DNA from: Clostridia bacterium | GTDB taxonomy: Bacteria > Bacillota > Clostridia > Saccharofermentanales > UBA5734 | DNA: 14,235 bases | Direction of reading: 5' to 3' | NCBI GenBank assembly: GCA_017997315.1 | Contig: JAGOFF010000040.1 | Coordinates: 1 to 14,235, forward strand | Shown: in pieces, positions 6,458 through 13,435 of the stretch | Layout of the letters: every line of letters begins with the position of its first letter | Numbering within the stretch: position 1 is the first letter of the stretch | Notes under the pieces: generated by a model | What the model saw: the letters and a program-made list of their open reading frames with translations, nothing else | The model's database searches: none | Told to the model about the DNA's origin: nothing | Position numbers and translations under genes: made by a program

Positions 6458-6812
6458 TAAAGTAAGGTTTGCCTACGGTAATACCGGTAGATGAAACCCT
6501 GTCTAATCTGGAATGTAGAACATGTGTCAGAACGGTAGCCACCAGATCGAAGCGTCTGCTCGATTCATCGCCGTCGGTTTCGCATGTTTCATCGAGTGAT
6601 TCACAAATACCTTTGAAATCCCATGCATCGTCCGCGCTTTGCTGCGGGCGCCATGATCCGTCGGAGACGCTCCGGCGGCTTTCGGCGACACCACGCGGCA
6701 ACGGAGCCCTGGGCCGCGGTGCGGTCCGGAAACGCCGCGACGCGGTTCGGGGCGACCGGCCGGTTCAAGCGATCGAACGCAATATACACAGATTCGGAAA
6801 GGAGAGACCATC

Positions 6813-8000
6813 ATGAAGAGAACCCTCATCCTGCTGCTGATCATCGTCCTGCTGGGAACCCTGGCAGGCGGCTGCGAGAAGGCCAAGGAGACTGTAGACC
6901 TCAAGGTTTGGGGTTCACAGGAAGACCAGGCCATGCTCCAGACCATGATCGACGCGTTCAAAACCGCAAATGACGATGCGATCTACAACATCACGCTGGG
7001 CGTGGTGGGGGAGCCGGACGCGAAGGCCCGCTTCCTGGAGGATCCGGCCGCGGCGGCCGACGTGTTCTCGTTCGCCAACGACCAGATCCTCGATCTCGTG
7101 AACGCGGGCGCGCTGTATGAGGTCACCCGCAACAAGAATGCGATCATCTCAGCGAACATGGCGGGCTCCATCGAGTCGGCGACGGTCAACGGAAAGCTGT
7201 ATGCCTACCCCATGACGTCCGACAACGGGTACTTCCTCTACTATGACAAGAGCGTGTTCACGGAAGAGGATGTCAAGAGCCTCGACAAGATCCTTGAGGT
7301 CGCGGCCGCCAAGGACAAGAAATTTTTCATGGATGTGTCGAACGGCTGGTATATCGCCTCCTTCTTCCTCGGGGCGGGCGGAAAACTCACCGTGGAAAAC
7401 GGCAAGCAGCTGTGCGACTTCAACAACGCGAACGGGGTCAAGGCCGGCGAGGCGATCAAGGCGCTCACCGCGCATAAGGCATTCCTCACCGGGGATGATG
7501 CGGTGCTGACCGGTGGATTCGGAGCCACGATCGCGGCGGGCGTCAGCGGCACCTGGAACGCCGAGGCGATCTCGTCCAAGCTCGGCGCGAACTACGCCGC
7601 CACCAAGCTCCCGACCTTCAATCTGGGCGGGACCCAGGCCCAGATGAGCAGTTTCGCGGGCTTCAAGCTGATCGGCGTCAACAGCCAGACCAAGAATCCG
7701 GTCGCCGCGATGACGCTCGCGGAATGGCTGACCAACGAGGCCAACCAGATCACGCGGTTCACCACGCGCAAGATGGGCCCGTCCAACAAGAATGCCGCGA
7801 ACAACGCCGCGGTCAAGGCGGACATCGCACTGTCGGCACTGGCGGCGCAGAGCGAGTTTGCGGTATCGCAGAACGATGTAATGCAGAAGTACTGGAGTCC
7901 CGCGGAAGCGTTCGGAACCGAAATGGAGGCCAAGAACTACACCAAGACGATCCAGGAGATGCTGGACGCGATGGTGGCGCAGATCACTGCACAGCCATGA
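6813..8000 (+). CDS. malE: Maltose/maltodextrin-type ABC transporter substrate-binding lipoprotein
   Basis: A 395-residue extracellular solute-binding protein. ATG 6813 has AAAGGAGA (6798-6805) at 7-nt spacing. Residues 1-21 form a lipoprotein signal peptide ending LAGGC, with Cys21 as the lipid anchor. VDLKVWGSQEDQAMLQTMIDAFK (28-50) is the usual first strand and helix of family-1 sugar-binding proteins; NGKLYAYPMTSDNGYFLYYDKSVF is the characteristic hinge-region segment. The protein would sit on the outer face of the membrane, bind malto-oligosaccharides and deliver them to MalFG. The sugar is inferred from the amylase in the same operon and from MalF/MalG-type permeases; binding residues were not matched individually. 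Two hairpins separate it from malF, consistent with higher expression of the binding protein. Confidence 0.9.
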   Translation: MKRTLILLLIIVLLGTLAGGCEKAKETVDLKVWGSQEDQAMLQTMIDAFKTANDDAIYNITLGVVGEPDAKARFLEDPAAAADVFSFANDQILDLVNAGALYEVTRNKNAIISANMAGSIESATVNGKLYAYPMTSDNGYFLYYDKSVFTEEDVKSLDKILEVAAAKDKKFFMDVSNGWYIASFFLGAGGKLTVENGKQLCDFNNANGVKAGEAIKALTAHKAFLTGDDAVLTGGFGATIAAGVSGTWNAEAISSKLGANYAATKLPTFNLGGTQAQMSSFAGFKLIGVNSQTKNPVAAMTLAEWLTNEANQITRFTTRKMGPSNKNAANNAAVKADIALSALAAQSEFAVSQNDVMQKYWSPAEAFGTEMEAKNYTKTIQEMLDAMVAQITAQP

Positions 8001-8068
8001 CCGGACCATCCGGTCAGGATCCTCGTTGAAGCGGATGCGGTGCGGAAACGACCGGGTTTCCGCACCGC
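7998..8068 (+). promoter_or_regulatory. Two hairpins in the malE-malF gap
   Basis: Hairpin 1 starts in the malE stop codon: TGACCGG (7998-8004), loop ACCAT, CCGGTCA (8010-8016), 7 bp. Hairpin 2 is a perfect 13-bp stem, GCGGTGCGGAAAC (8037-8049) with GTTTCCGCACCGC (8056-8068), loop GACCGG. Neither is followed by a T-run, so they are unlikely to be full terminators. Such stems after binding-protein genes commonly protect the upstream mRNA from 3' exonucleases and make the binding protein more abundant than the permeases. Confidence 0.65.
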
Positions 8069-8099
8069 GGCGCATATGGGATGAAAGCGGGGCGTCAGC

Positions 8100-9587
8100 A
8101 TGAAATACATCGATTACATCACGTTGCCGCCGCTGAAACGGTTCGGCATCCGGCTCGGAACCGGTCTGCGGAGGCTGCCCAGGCGGCTGGGACGAGGTGT
8201 GGCGGCGGTCTGGAACGGGATGCGTGCCGGAGCGGCGGCAGCGGTCCGCACAGCAAAAACGTACTCGGCCATGTTCAGGGAAGGCGACAAACGCACGCGG
8301 CTCTCCTATCTGGTGATGGGCTCGGGGTGTTTCCTGCGAGGGCAGATCGTAAAGGGTCTCCTGTACCTCTTTCTTCAAGCCGCATTCATCGTCTACATGG
8401 TGACGTTCGGGATCCGGCAGCTTGCGTTGCTGCCGACCCTCGGCAAGGCAGTCAAAAAGGAGGTCTGGAACCCCGACCTCCAGATCTACGAGTATGTCCA
8501 GGGAGACAATTCGATGCTCATCCTGTTGTTCGGCATCCTCACGATCTGCATCGTGTTCGCTTTTTTGCGAACTTATTATTCCAGCATCCTCACCGCGTTC
8601 AGGAACCAGCGGAGCCGGGAGGCGGGCCAACGGCTGCCAGGGATCATAACGGATGTCCGGAACCTGTTTGACAAACGCCTGCATGTCGCTTTTCTCACGC
8701 CGCCTGTGGCCGGCGTCTTCCTTTTCACCATCCTGCCCCTGATCTTCATGATCCTCATCGCCTTCACAAACTACAACAGCGCCCATCAGCCGCCCGGTAC
8801 GCTGTTCACCTGGATCGGATTCGAGAATTTCAAGAATATCTTCTGGAGCAATCCGGTGCAGTCCCAGACCTTTGCCGGCGTCTTCCGCTGGACGCTGGTC
8901 TGGGCTTTTTTCGCCACATTCAGCAACTATTTCCTTGGAATGATCCTGGCGCTCATGATCAACAAGAAGGGGATCCGGTTCAAGAAACTGTGGCGGACGA
9001 TCTTCATCGTCACGATCGCGGTCCCGCAGTTCGTCAGTCTGCTCCTGATGTCCCGCCTTCTCGCGGATCAGGGGGCGCTCAATGTGCTGCTCGGCTATCT
9101 GGGCATCGAACCGGTCCCGTTCCTGACCAACGCGCTCTGGGCGCGGATCACGGTCATCGTCGTCAACATCTGGGTCGGCATCCCATACACCATGCTCATC
9201 ACGAGCGGGATCCTGATGAACATCCCGACGGAGTTGTATGAAAGCGCCCGCATCGACGGCGCGGGCGCCATGCAGACTTTCACGAAAATCACTTTTCCGT
9301 ACATGCTGTTTGTGACGACCCCCTACCTCATCACTCAATTCATCGGGAACATCAACAACTTCAACGTCATCTACCTGCTGAGCGGAGGCGGCCCGTTGTC
9401 GCTGGACTACTACCAGGCCGGCAAGACCGACCTGCTGGTGACCTGGCTGTATAAACTGACCGTCAACAACCAGGACTACAATCTGGCTTCCGCAATCGGT
9501 ATCATCATCTTCGTCATTTCGGCGGTCTTGTCGCTTGTTGTCTACAACATGTCCAGTTCGGCAAGAAAGGAGGACACCTTCCAATGA
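8100..9587 (+). CDS. malF: MalF-type ABC sugar permease
   Basis: A 495-residue integral membrane permease. ATG 8100 has only a weak G-rich Shine-Dalgarno (GGGG 8089-8092); an ATG at 8081 is in another frame. Residues 1-65 are a strongly basic, non-hydrophobic cytoplasmic extension (LRRLPRRLGRG). Hydrophobic segments fall at about 86-107, 137-158, 201-224, 265-285, 299-320, 350-372, 402-415 and 462-483. The conserved EAA loop that docks onto the ATPase is YESARIDGAGAMQTFTKITF (380-399). WIGFENFKNIFWS (238-250) is a typical MalF segment. Paired with MalG it forms the translocation pore for maltodextrins. It overlaps malG by 4 nt (ATGA). Confidence 0.92.
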   Translation: MKYIDYITLPPLKRFGIRLGTGLRRLPRRLGRGVAAVWNGMRAGAAAAVRTAKTYSAMFREGDKRTRLSYLVMGSGCFLRGQIVKGLLYLFLQAAFIVYMVTFGIRQLALLPTLGKAVKKEVWNPDLQIYEYVQGDNSMLILLFGILTICIVFAFLRTYYSSILTAFRNQRSREAGQRLPGIITDVRNLFDKRLHVAFLTPPVAGVFLFTILPLIFMILIAFTNYNSAHQPPGTLFTWIGFENFKNIFWSNPVQSQTFAGVFRWTLVWAFFATFSNYFLGMILALMINKKGIRFKKLWRTIFIVTIAVPQFVSLLLMSRLLADQGALNVLLGYLGIEPVPFLTNALWARITVIVVNIWVGIPYTMLITSGILMNIPTELYESARIDGAGAMQTFTKITFPYMLFVTTPYLITQFIGNINNFNVIYLLSGGGPLSLDYYQAGKTDLLVTWLYKLTVNNQDYNLASAIGIIIFVISAVLSLVVYNMSSSARKEDTFQ

Positions 9588-10432
9588 ACGGCATCACGCG
9601 TCAGCGAATGTCCAATACGGTCATATATCTCCTTCTGATCGTTCTGTCAATCGTCTGGCTGCTTCCGATCGTCTGGCTGCTCCTGATCTCGTTCCGGGGT
9701 GAGCCGGGCGCGTGGACGCCCTACATCCTGCCTCAGGAATATACGTTCAACAACTATACCCGGCTGTTCACCGAGACCGGACTGTTCAACTATCCGCGCT
9801 GGTTCATGAACACGTTCGTGGTGGCCGTGTTCACCTGCGCCATCTCGACGGTGCTCGTCCTGACGACCAGCTATACCCTGAGCCGGCTCCGTTTCAAGGC
9901 GCGCCGGGGGATCATGAATATCGGACTCATTCTGGGCATGTTTCCGGGATTCATGTCGATGATCGCCATCTACTACATCCTCAAGGCGATCGGGCTTTCC
10001 CAGACGTTGATCGCGCTCGTGCTGGTCTATTCGGGAGGGGCCGGGCTGGGATACTTCATCGCGAAAGGTTTTTTCGACACGATCCCGCGGTCGCTGGACG
10101 AGGCCGCCATCATGGACGGAGCCAACCAGAACGCCATATTCTGGAAAATCATCCTCCCGCTGTCCAAGCCGATCATCATCTACACCATCCTTGTCTCCTT
10201 CATGGCCCCCTGGGTCGACTTCATTTTTGTCAGCGTCATCATGAAAGACAACTACAAGAACTACACGATCGCACTCGGGCTGTACCAGATGCTGACCCGG
10301 GAGAACATCTATCAGTATTTCACCCGCTTCTGCGCGGGGGCGGTCCTGATCGCGATCCCGATCACGATACTGTTCATCTTCATGCAGCGATACTACGTTT
10401 CCGGCGTGACGGGCGGGGCCGTCAAGGGATGA
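9584..10432 (+). CDS. malG: MalG-type ABC sugar permease
   Basis: A 282-residue permease, the usual length for MalG. The start ATG overlaps the malF stop by 4 nt, and AAAGGAGG lies about 8 nt upstream inside malF. Six hydrophobic segments are visible at about 13-35, 75-97, 111-133, 139-160, 196-218 and 247-268. The EAA loop is SLDEAAIMDGANQNAIFWKI (170-189), the contact site for the ATPase. The C-terminus ends YYVSGVTGGAVKG, the typical MalG tail that reaches toward the nucleotide-binding subunit. It partners MalF. It overlaps the amylase gene by 4 nt. No ATPase gene lies in this operon, so a shared MsmX/MalK-type ATPase encoded elsewhere is expected. Confidence 0.93.
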   Translation: MNGITRQRMSNTVIYLLLIVLSIVWLLPIVWLLLISFRGEPGAWTPYILPQEYTFNNYTRLFTETGLFNYPRWFMNTFVVAVFTCAISTVLVLTTSYTLSRLRFKARRGIMNIGLILGMFPGFMSMIAIYYILKAIGLSQTLIALVLVYSGGAGLGYFIAKGFFDTIPRSLDEAAIMDGANQNAIFWKIILPLSKPIIIYTILVSFMAPWVDFIFVSVIMKDNYKNYTIALGLYQMLTRENIYQYFTRFCAGAVLIAIPITILFIFMQRYYVSGVTGGAVKG

Positions 10433-11952
10433 AACGGCTTGCGGCCCTGGCGGTGGTGCTGTGCCTGCTGCTCGCGGCCTGCGGCGGGGAGAACCGACCG
10501 GAAAAGGTGTCGGACGGATACCGGAACTACTACGAAGTGTTTGTCCGGAGCTTCTGCGACAGCGACGGGGACGGTCTGGGGGATCTGGCCGGCGTGACGT
10601 CCCGGCTGGACTATATCGGGGAGGATCTGGGCGCGGACGGCATCTGGCTGATGCCGATCATGCCGTCGCCGTCGTACCACAAATACGATGTCACCGACTA
10701 CTTCTCGATCGATCCGGAATACGGTACCCTGGAGGACTTCGACACGCTGCTGGCGGAGGCGCATGCAAGGGACATCCATGTCATTATCGACCTGGTGCTG
10801 AACCACACGTCCAACCTTCATCTCTGGTTCGACACGGCGGTCCAGGGATTATGGTCCGGACAGGAGAACGAATACGCATCTTACTACACGTTCACAACAG
10901 AAGAGCGAGGAGAGGGGTATGCCCGGATCACCGACCGGTACTTCTATGAGTGCCGCTTCTGGAGCGGCATGCCCGATCTCAACCTGGACCATCCCGCGGT
11001 GCGCGGGGAGATCCGCCGGATCGCGGAGTTCTGGCTGGATCGGGGCGTGGACGGATTCCGGCTGGATGCGGTGACCTCGTACTACACAGGAAACATGGAG
11101 AAGAACATCGGATTCCTGTCATGGTTCAACGACCTGGTGAAGGAGTTGAAACCGGATGCCTACCTGGTCGGGGAAGCCTGGTCGGACAGCGGAGTGATCG
11201 CATCCTATTACGAAAGCGGAGTGGACAGCTTTTTCAACTTTCCGTACTCCCAGGCGACGGGCAGGCTGGTCGCGGCGCTCAACACCGGCGCGGGCGACTC
11301 GTTCGCATCCGGATTGGCGGAATGGAACCGGACGATCGATGCCGCCAGCCCGGCGGCCGTTGACGCGCTTTTCCTGTCCAACCACGACCAGGCGCGCAGC
11401 GCGGGGTTTCTGATGCGGGATCCGGTCCGCCAGAAAACCGCGGCGGCGATGTACCTGCTGGCGCCGGGGAACCCGTTCATCTATTACGGCGAAGAGATCG
11501 GAATGACCGGATCTGGGGCGGATCCGGACAAACGTCTGCCGATGCTGTGGTCCGCGGACGATCCGGACGGAACCGCATCCGCCCCGCCGGGAGCCACGCA
11601 GACCGTCACCGGCATCGAGGGGGTCGACAAGCAGACAAAGGACGGCAAATCCCTGCTGAACCATTACAGAAACCTGCTCAGGATCAAGGCGGAGAATCCC
11701 GAAATCGCCCGCGGCGTCATGGAGTCCGTCGATACGGGGATTCCGGGAATCGCCGCCTTATCGTCCACCTGCGAAGGCAGGACCGTATATGTGTTCCATA
11801 ACCTTACGGATGAGCGCCGGTCGTTCGGAAGGGACCGGCTGCCCGGACCGGTTTCAGCGGTCGCCGGGTACGCGGCCGCCGCCGGCGGTAAGCCTCGGCT
11901 TTCGCGGGACGAAATCATTCTCCCGCCGTGGTCCTCCACGGTGATCCGCTGA
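10429..11952 (+). CDS. Surface-anchored GH13 alpha-amylase / neopullulanase-like lipoprotein
   Basis: A 507-residue GH13 enzyme starting at ATG 10429, overlapping malG by 4 nt; no good independent Shine-Dalgarno is seen, so translation is probably coupled. MKRLAALAVVLCLLLAAC is a lipoprotein signal with Cys18. All catalytic regions are present: calcium-type loop DSDGDGLGD (44-52), region I DLVLNHTS (121-128), region II GFRLDAV with nucleophile Asp213, region III GEAW with acid/base Glu249, and region IV LSNHDQ with Asp320. Region V reads MPDLN (181-185), the signature of the intermediary group between oligo-1,6-glucosidases and neopullulanases (GH13_36). A short beta-rich C-terminal domain follows (about 420-507). 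It would cut alpha-1,4 (perhaps alpha-1,6) glucans at the cell surface and feed MalE. Exact product profile is unknown. Confidence 0.92.
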   Translation: MKRLAALAVVLCLLLAACGGENRPEKVSDGYRNYYEVFVRSFCDSDGDGLGDLAGVTSRLDYIGEDLGADGIWLMPIMPSPSYHKYDVTDYFSIDPEYGTLEDFDTLLAEAHARDIHVIIDLVLNHTSNLHLWFDTAVQGLWSGQENEYASYYTFTTEERGEGYARITDRYFYECRFWSGMPDLNLDHPAVRGEIRRIAEFWLDRGVDGFRLDAVTSYYTGNMEKNIGFLSWFNDLVKELKPDAYLVGEAWSDSGVIASYYESGVDSFFNFPYSQATGRLVAALNTGAGDSFASGLAEWNRTIDAASPAAVDALFLSNHDQARSAGFLMRDPVRQKTAAAMYLLAPGNPFIYYGEEIGMTGSGADPDKRLPMLWSADDPDGTASAPPGATQTVTGIEGVDKQTKDGKSLLNHYRNLLRIKAENPEIARGVMESVDTGIPGIAALSSTCEGRTVYVFHNLTDERRSFGRDRLPGPVSAVAGYAAAAGGKPRLSRDEIILPPWSSTVIR

Positions 11953-11982
11953 TCGGCCTCTCCGCGCTTTGGTCCCGGATTG

Positions 11983-12621
11983 TCAGTCCCCGGACGGGAT
12001 CGTCGCCGCGGGGGTCGTACGGGGCGCCGGTTCGGGTTCGGCGGTCTCCTCAGGCATCGTCACCCGGGAATGGATGATCCCTACGACCGGCTCGTTTGCC
12101 CCGATCAACCATCGGCAGCCTTTGGGCAGCATCAGATCCCGGACCAGGATCGTGTCCCCGATCTTCAGCATGGAGACGTCGACGTGGATCCGGCCCGGCA
12201 TCGTGTCCGGGGTGCTTTCCACCGGAATCTCGAACAAGCTGTGGGAGAGGATGCCTCCGTCGTGTTTCCGGCGGTCCAGCCCGTCCACCACGACCGGGAC
12301 ATGGACGTGGACGGTCTCGTGGATCGCCACCCTCCGCAGATCCACATGCAGGATCCGTTCCGGTTTCATCGTGTCCCGTTCCAGCCGCTCGATCAGGGTG
12401 ATGCCTTTGCCGTCCCCCTGGATGTCCAGGTCCAGCAGCGCGTTCATGCCTGCCGAACTGCCGACCGCCTTTTTCAGGTCGGCTTCCTCCAGGTACACGG
12501 GGACCGACGTGCCGCCATGCACATGCACGACACCGGGAACCTTGCCCTCGCGACGCAGCTGGTGGAGATACCCTTTTCCCTGCAGTACACGCTTGTGCGC
12601 GACCATGTGAATCCGTATCAT
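11983..12621 (-). CDS. rplY: Large-subunit ribosomal protein bL25, CTC/TL5 type
   Basis: A 212-residue protein. ATG 12619-12621 is preceded by AAGGGT about 11 nt upstream; Met6 and an upstream GTG are alternative starts. N-terminal residues about 1-95 match the 5S rRNA-binding bL25 domain (GYLHQLRREGKVPGVVHVHG, then ILHVDLRRVAIHETV). Residues about 96-190 are the beta-barrel domain of the long CTC/TL5 form (VHVHVPVVVDG...SLFEIPVESTPDTMPGRIHVDVS). The last ~25 residues are a Pro/Thr/Glu-rich, disordered tail. Residues 33-35 and 105-108 are unusually His-rich compared with relatives I know. It binds 5S rRNA in the central protuberance; in Bacillus the long form is the general stress protein Ctc. 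Convergent with the amylase gene, 30 nt apart, with no visible terminator between them. Confidence 0.88.
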   Translation of the reverse strand: MIRIHMVAHKRVLQGKGYLHQLRREGKVPGVVHVHGGTSVPVYLEEADLKKAVGSSAGMNALLDLDIQGDGKGITLIERLERDTMKPERILHVDLRRVAIHETVHVHVPVVVDGLDRRKHDGGILSHSLFEIPVESTPDTMPGRIHVDVSMLKIGDTILVRDLMLPKGCRWLIGANEPVVGIIHSRVTMPEETAEPEPAPRTTPAATIPSGD

Positions 12622-12657
12622 GCATGTCACCACCCTTTCGTTTTTGATTGTGATTTC

Positions 12658-12686
12658 ATTATCCTGCAAGCGGTGGGTAAACGCAA
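12658..12686 (-). promoter_or_regulatory. Probable promoter of the bL25 gene
   Basis: On the minus strand TTGCGT (12681-12686), 17 nt, GATAAT (12658-12663). The -10 box matches at five of six positions; the -35 box only at three. Transcription would start about 30 nt before the bL25 ATG, inside the 79-nt gap shared with the divergent glycosylase gene. Confidence 0.45.
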
Positions 12687-12700
12687 AAAGGAGTCCGGCC

Positions 12701-13264
12701 ATGGGCATGACGATACCTGGACGCAGTCGGCCGCCCGTTCCGGCGGACCGGATCACACACCCGATTGAACCGGTGTTTGACCGCGATTCACGCGTGTTGA
12801 TTCTCGGTACGATGCCTTCGCCGCGCTCCCGGGACGCGGGATTTTACTACATGCATCCCGGGAACCGGTTCTGGCCGGTATTGGCAGCGGTCTTTGAACC
12901 TCGGCGGTACGAGGAAGGACTCATTCCCTCCACCCTGACGGAACGCAGGGCCTTTGCGCTGTCGCACGGGATCGCGTTATGGGACGTGCTCGCGTCCTGC
13001 TCGATCCGGGGAGCGGAGGACGGGAGCATCCGCGACCCGGTCGCGAACGACCTCGACCGGATCCTGCTGCAGGCGCCCATACGGGGCATTTTCACCACCG
13101 GCCGGACGGCGCACCGGCTGTATGAACATCTGTGCGAACCCCGGACCGGACGGAAAGCGTGGCTGCTCCCGTCCCCGAGCGGAGCGAACTGCGCTATCGG
13201 CATGGGACAGCTGCGGGAGGCGTATATGGCGCTGCTTGCCACGGCAGGGGAAGACGGGCGATAA
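12701..13264 (+). CDS. DNA-deoxyinosine glycosylase (uracil-DNA glycosylase family 6, HDG)
   Basis: A 187-residue protein. ATG 12701 has AAGGAG (12688-12693) at 7-nt spacing; the frame is open further upstream, but that part reads as non-coding. Family motifs are in order: HPIEPVFDRDSRVLILGTMPS (20-40), where GTMPSPRS forms the first active-site loop; GFYYMHPGNRFWPVL (47-61), in which Asn55 is the likely catalytic Asn by family analogy; and LLPSPSGANCAIG (155-167), the second active-site loop, where relatives usually have LPSTSPAN. It would remove hypoxanthine formed by adenine deamination (and perhaps uracil) from DNA to start base-excision repair in the cytoplasm. It stands alone, divergent from bL25, with the nitrilase about 100 nt downstream. 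Confidence 0.88.
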   Translation: MGMTIPGRSRPPVPADRITHPIEPVFDRDSRVLILGTMPSPRSRDAGFYYMHPGNRFWPVLAAVFEPRRYEEGLIPSTLTERRAFALSHGIALWDVLASCSIRGAEDGSIRDPVANDLDRILLQAPIRGIFTTGRTAHRLYEHLCEPRTGRKAWLLPSPSGANCAIGMGQLREAYMALLATAGEDGR

Positions 13265-13366
13265 TACCGGGTGAAATCATCAGACTCTCTTCCGGAAGAT
13301 GACCGCGGAACCTTTCCGGATTCCCGGCGGGACCGCATATACGGGATTTTAGACAAGGAGAATACG

Positions 13367-13435
13367 ATGGGCTTTGATCTCCATATCCCATCCAACTTCG
13401 ACAATACCGTTCGGATCCGGAGACAGCGGTCATGA
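13367..13435 (+). CDS. 22-codon ORF coupled to the nitrilase gene
   Basis: ATG 13367 has a textbook AAGGAG (13355-13360) at 6-nt spacing, stronger than that of the nitrilase itself. The peptide starts MGFDLHIPSNFDN and ends with basic IRRQRS; it has no signal, membrane segment or recognisable domain. Its TGA (13433-13435) overlaps the nitrilase ATG (13432-13434) by 4 nt (ATGA), so ribosomes finishing it could restart on the nitrilase. It may be a leader peptide or coupling cistron, or the trimmed start of a lost gene. Whether the peptide itself matters is unknown. Confidence 0.45.
   Translation: MGFDLHIPSNFDNTVRIRRQRS

Larger units (their letters stand above)
6075..6812. other. AT-rich divergent intergenic region without a supported gene
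   Basis: About 740 nt separate the flavoprotein operon from malE. From 6241 to 6540 the G+C content is about 42% by hand count, against roughly 60% for flanking genes. It holds the two outward promoters, a hairpin at 6220-6236, and a cluster of CGGTA/TACCG pentamers. Several frames stay open for about 100 codons on either strand, but none has a good ribosome binding site, a recognisable domain or sensible codon use. From about 6640 to 6780 the sequence becomes GC-rich again and contains short stems, for example GGGCCGC (6711-6717) with GCGGTCC (6721-6727), consistent with a structured mal leader. I see no tRNA or known riboswitch in it. Confidence 0.6.

Noticed and set aside
6405..6701. 98-codon minus-strand open frame in the AT-rich region, possible transposase remnant
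   Set aside because: Parts look protein-like, but there is no ribosome binding site, no recognisable motif and no flanking inverted repeats. A protein search would be needed to revive it.
7149..9584. 811-codon minus-strand open frame opposite malE and malF
   Set aside because: Its translation is rich in Arg, Asp, His and Glu with no domains, and the plus strand holds clear binding-protein and permease genes.
11953..11982. Terminator between the convergent amylase and bL25 genes
   Set aside because: Looked for a stem in the 30-nt gap and the gene ends; only a 4-bp GATC pairing is present.
12619..12640. AAAGGGTGGTGACATGC resembling a T-box sequence upstream of bL25
   Set aside because: It lacks the T-box core (GGTGGNACCGCG) and there is no room for stem I; it is simply the ribosome binding site region.
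13288..13299. Perfect palindrome TCTTCCGGAAGA after the glycosylase gene
   Set aside because: Cannot form a hairpin with a loop of useful size and has no T-run. A protein-binding site is possible but unsupported.
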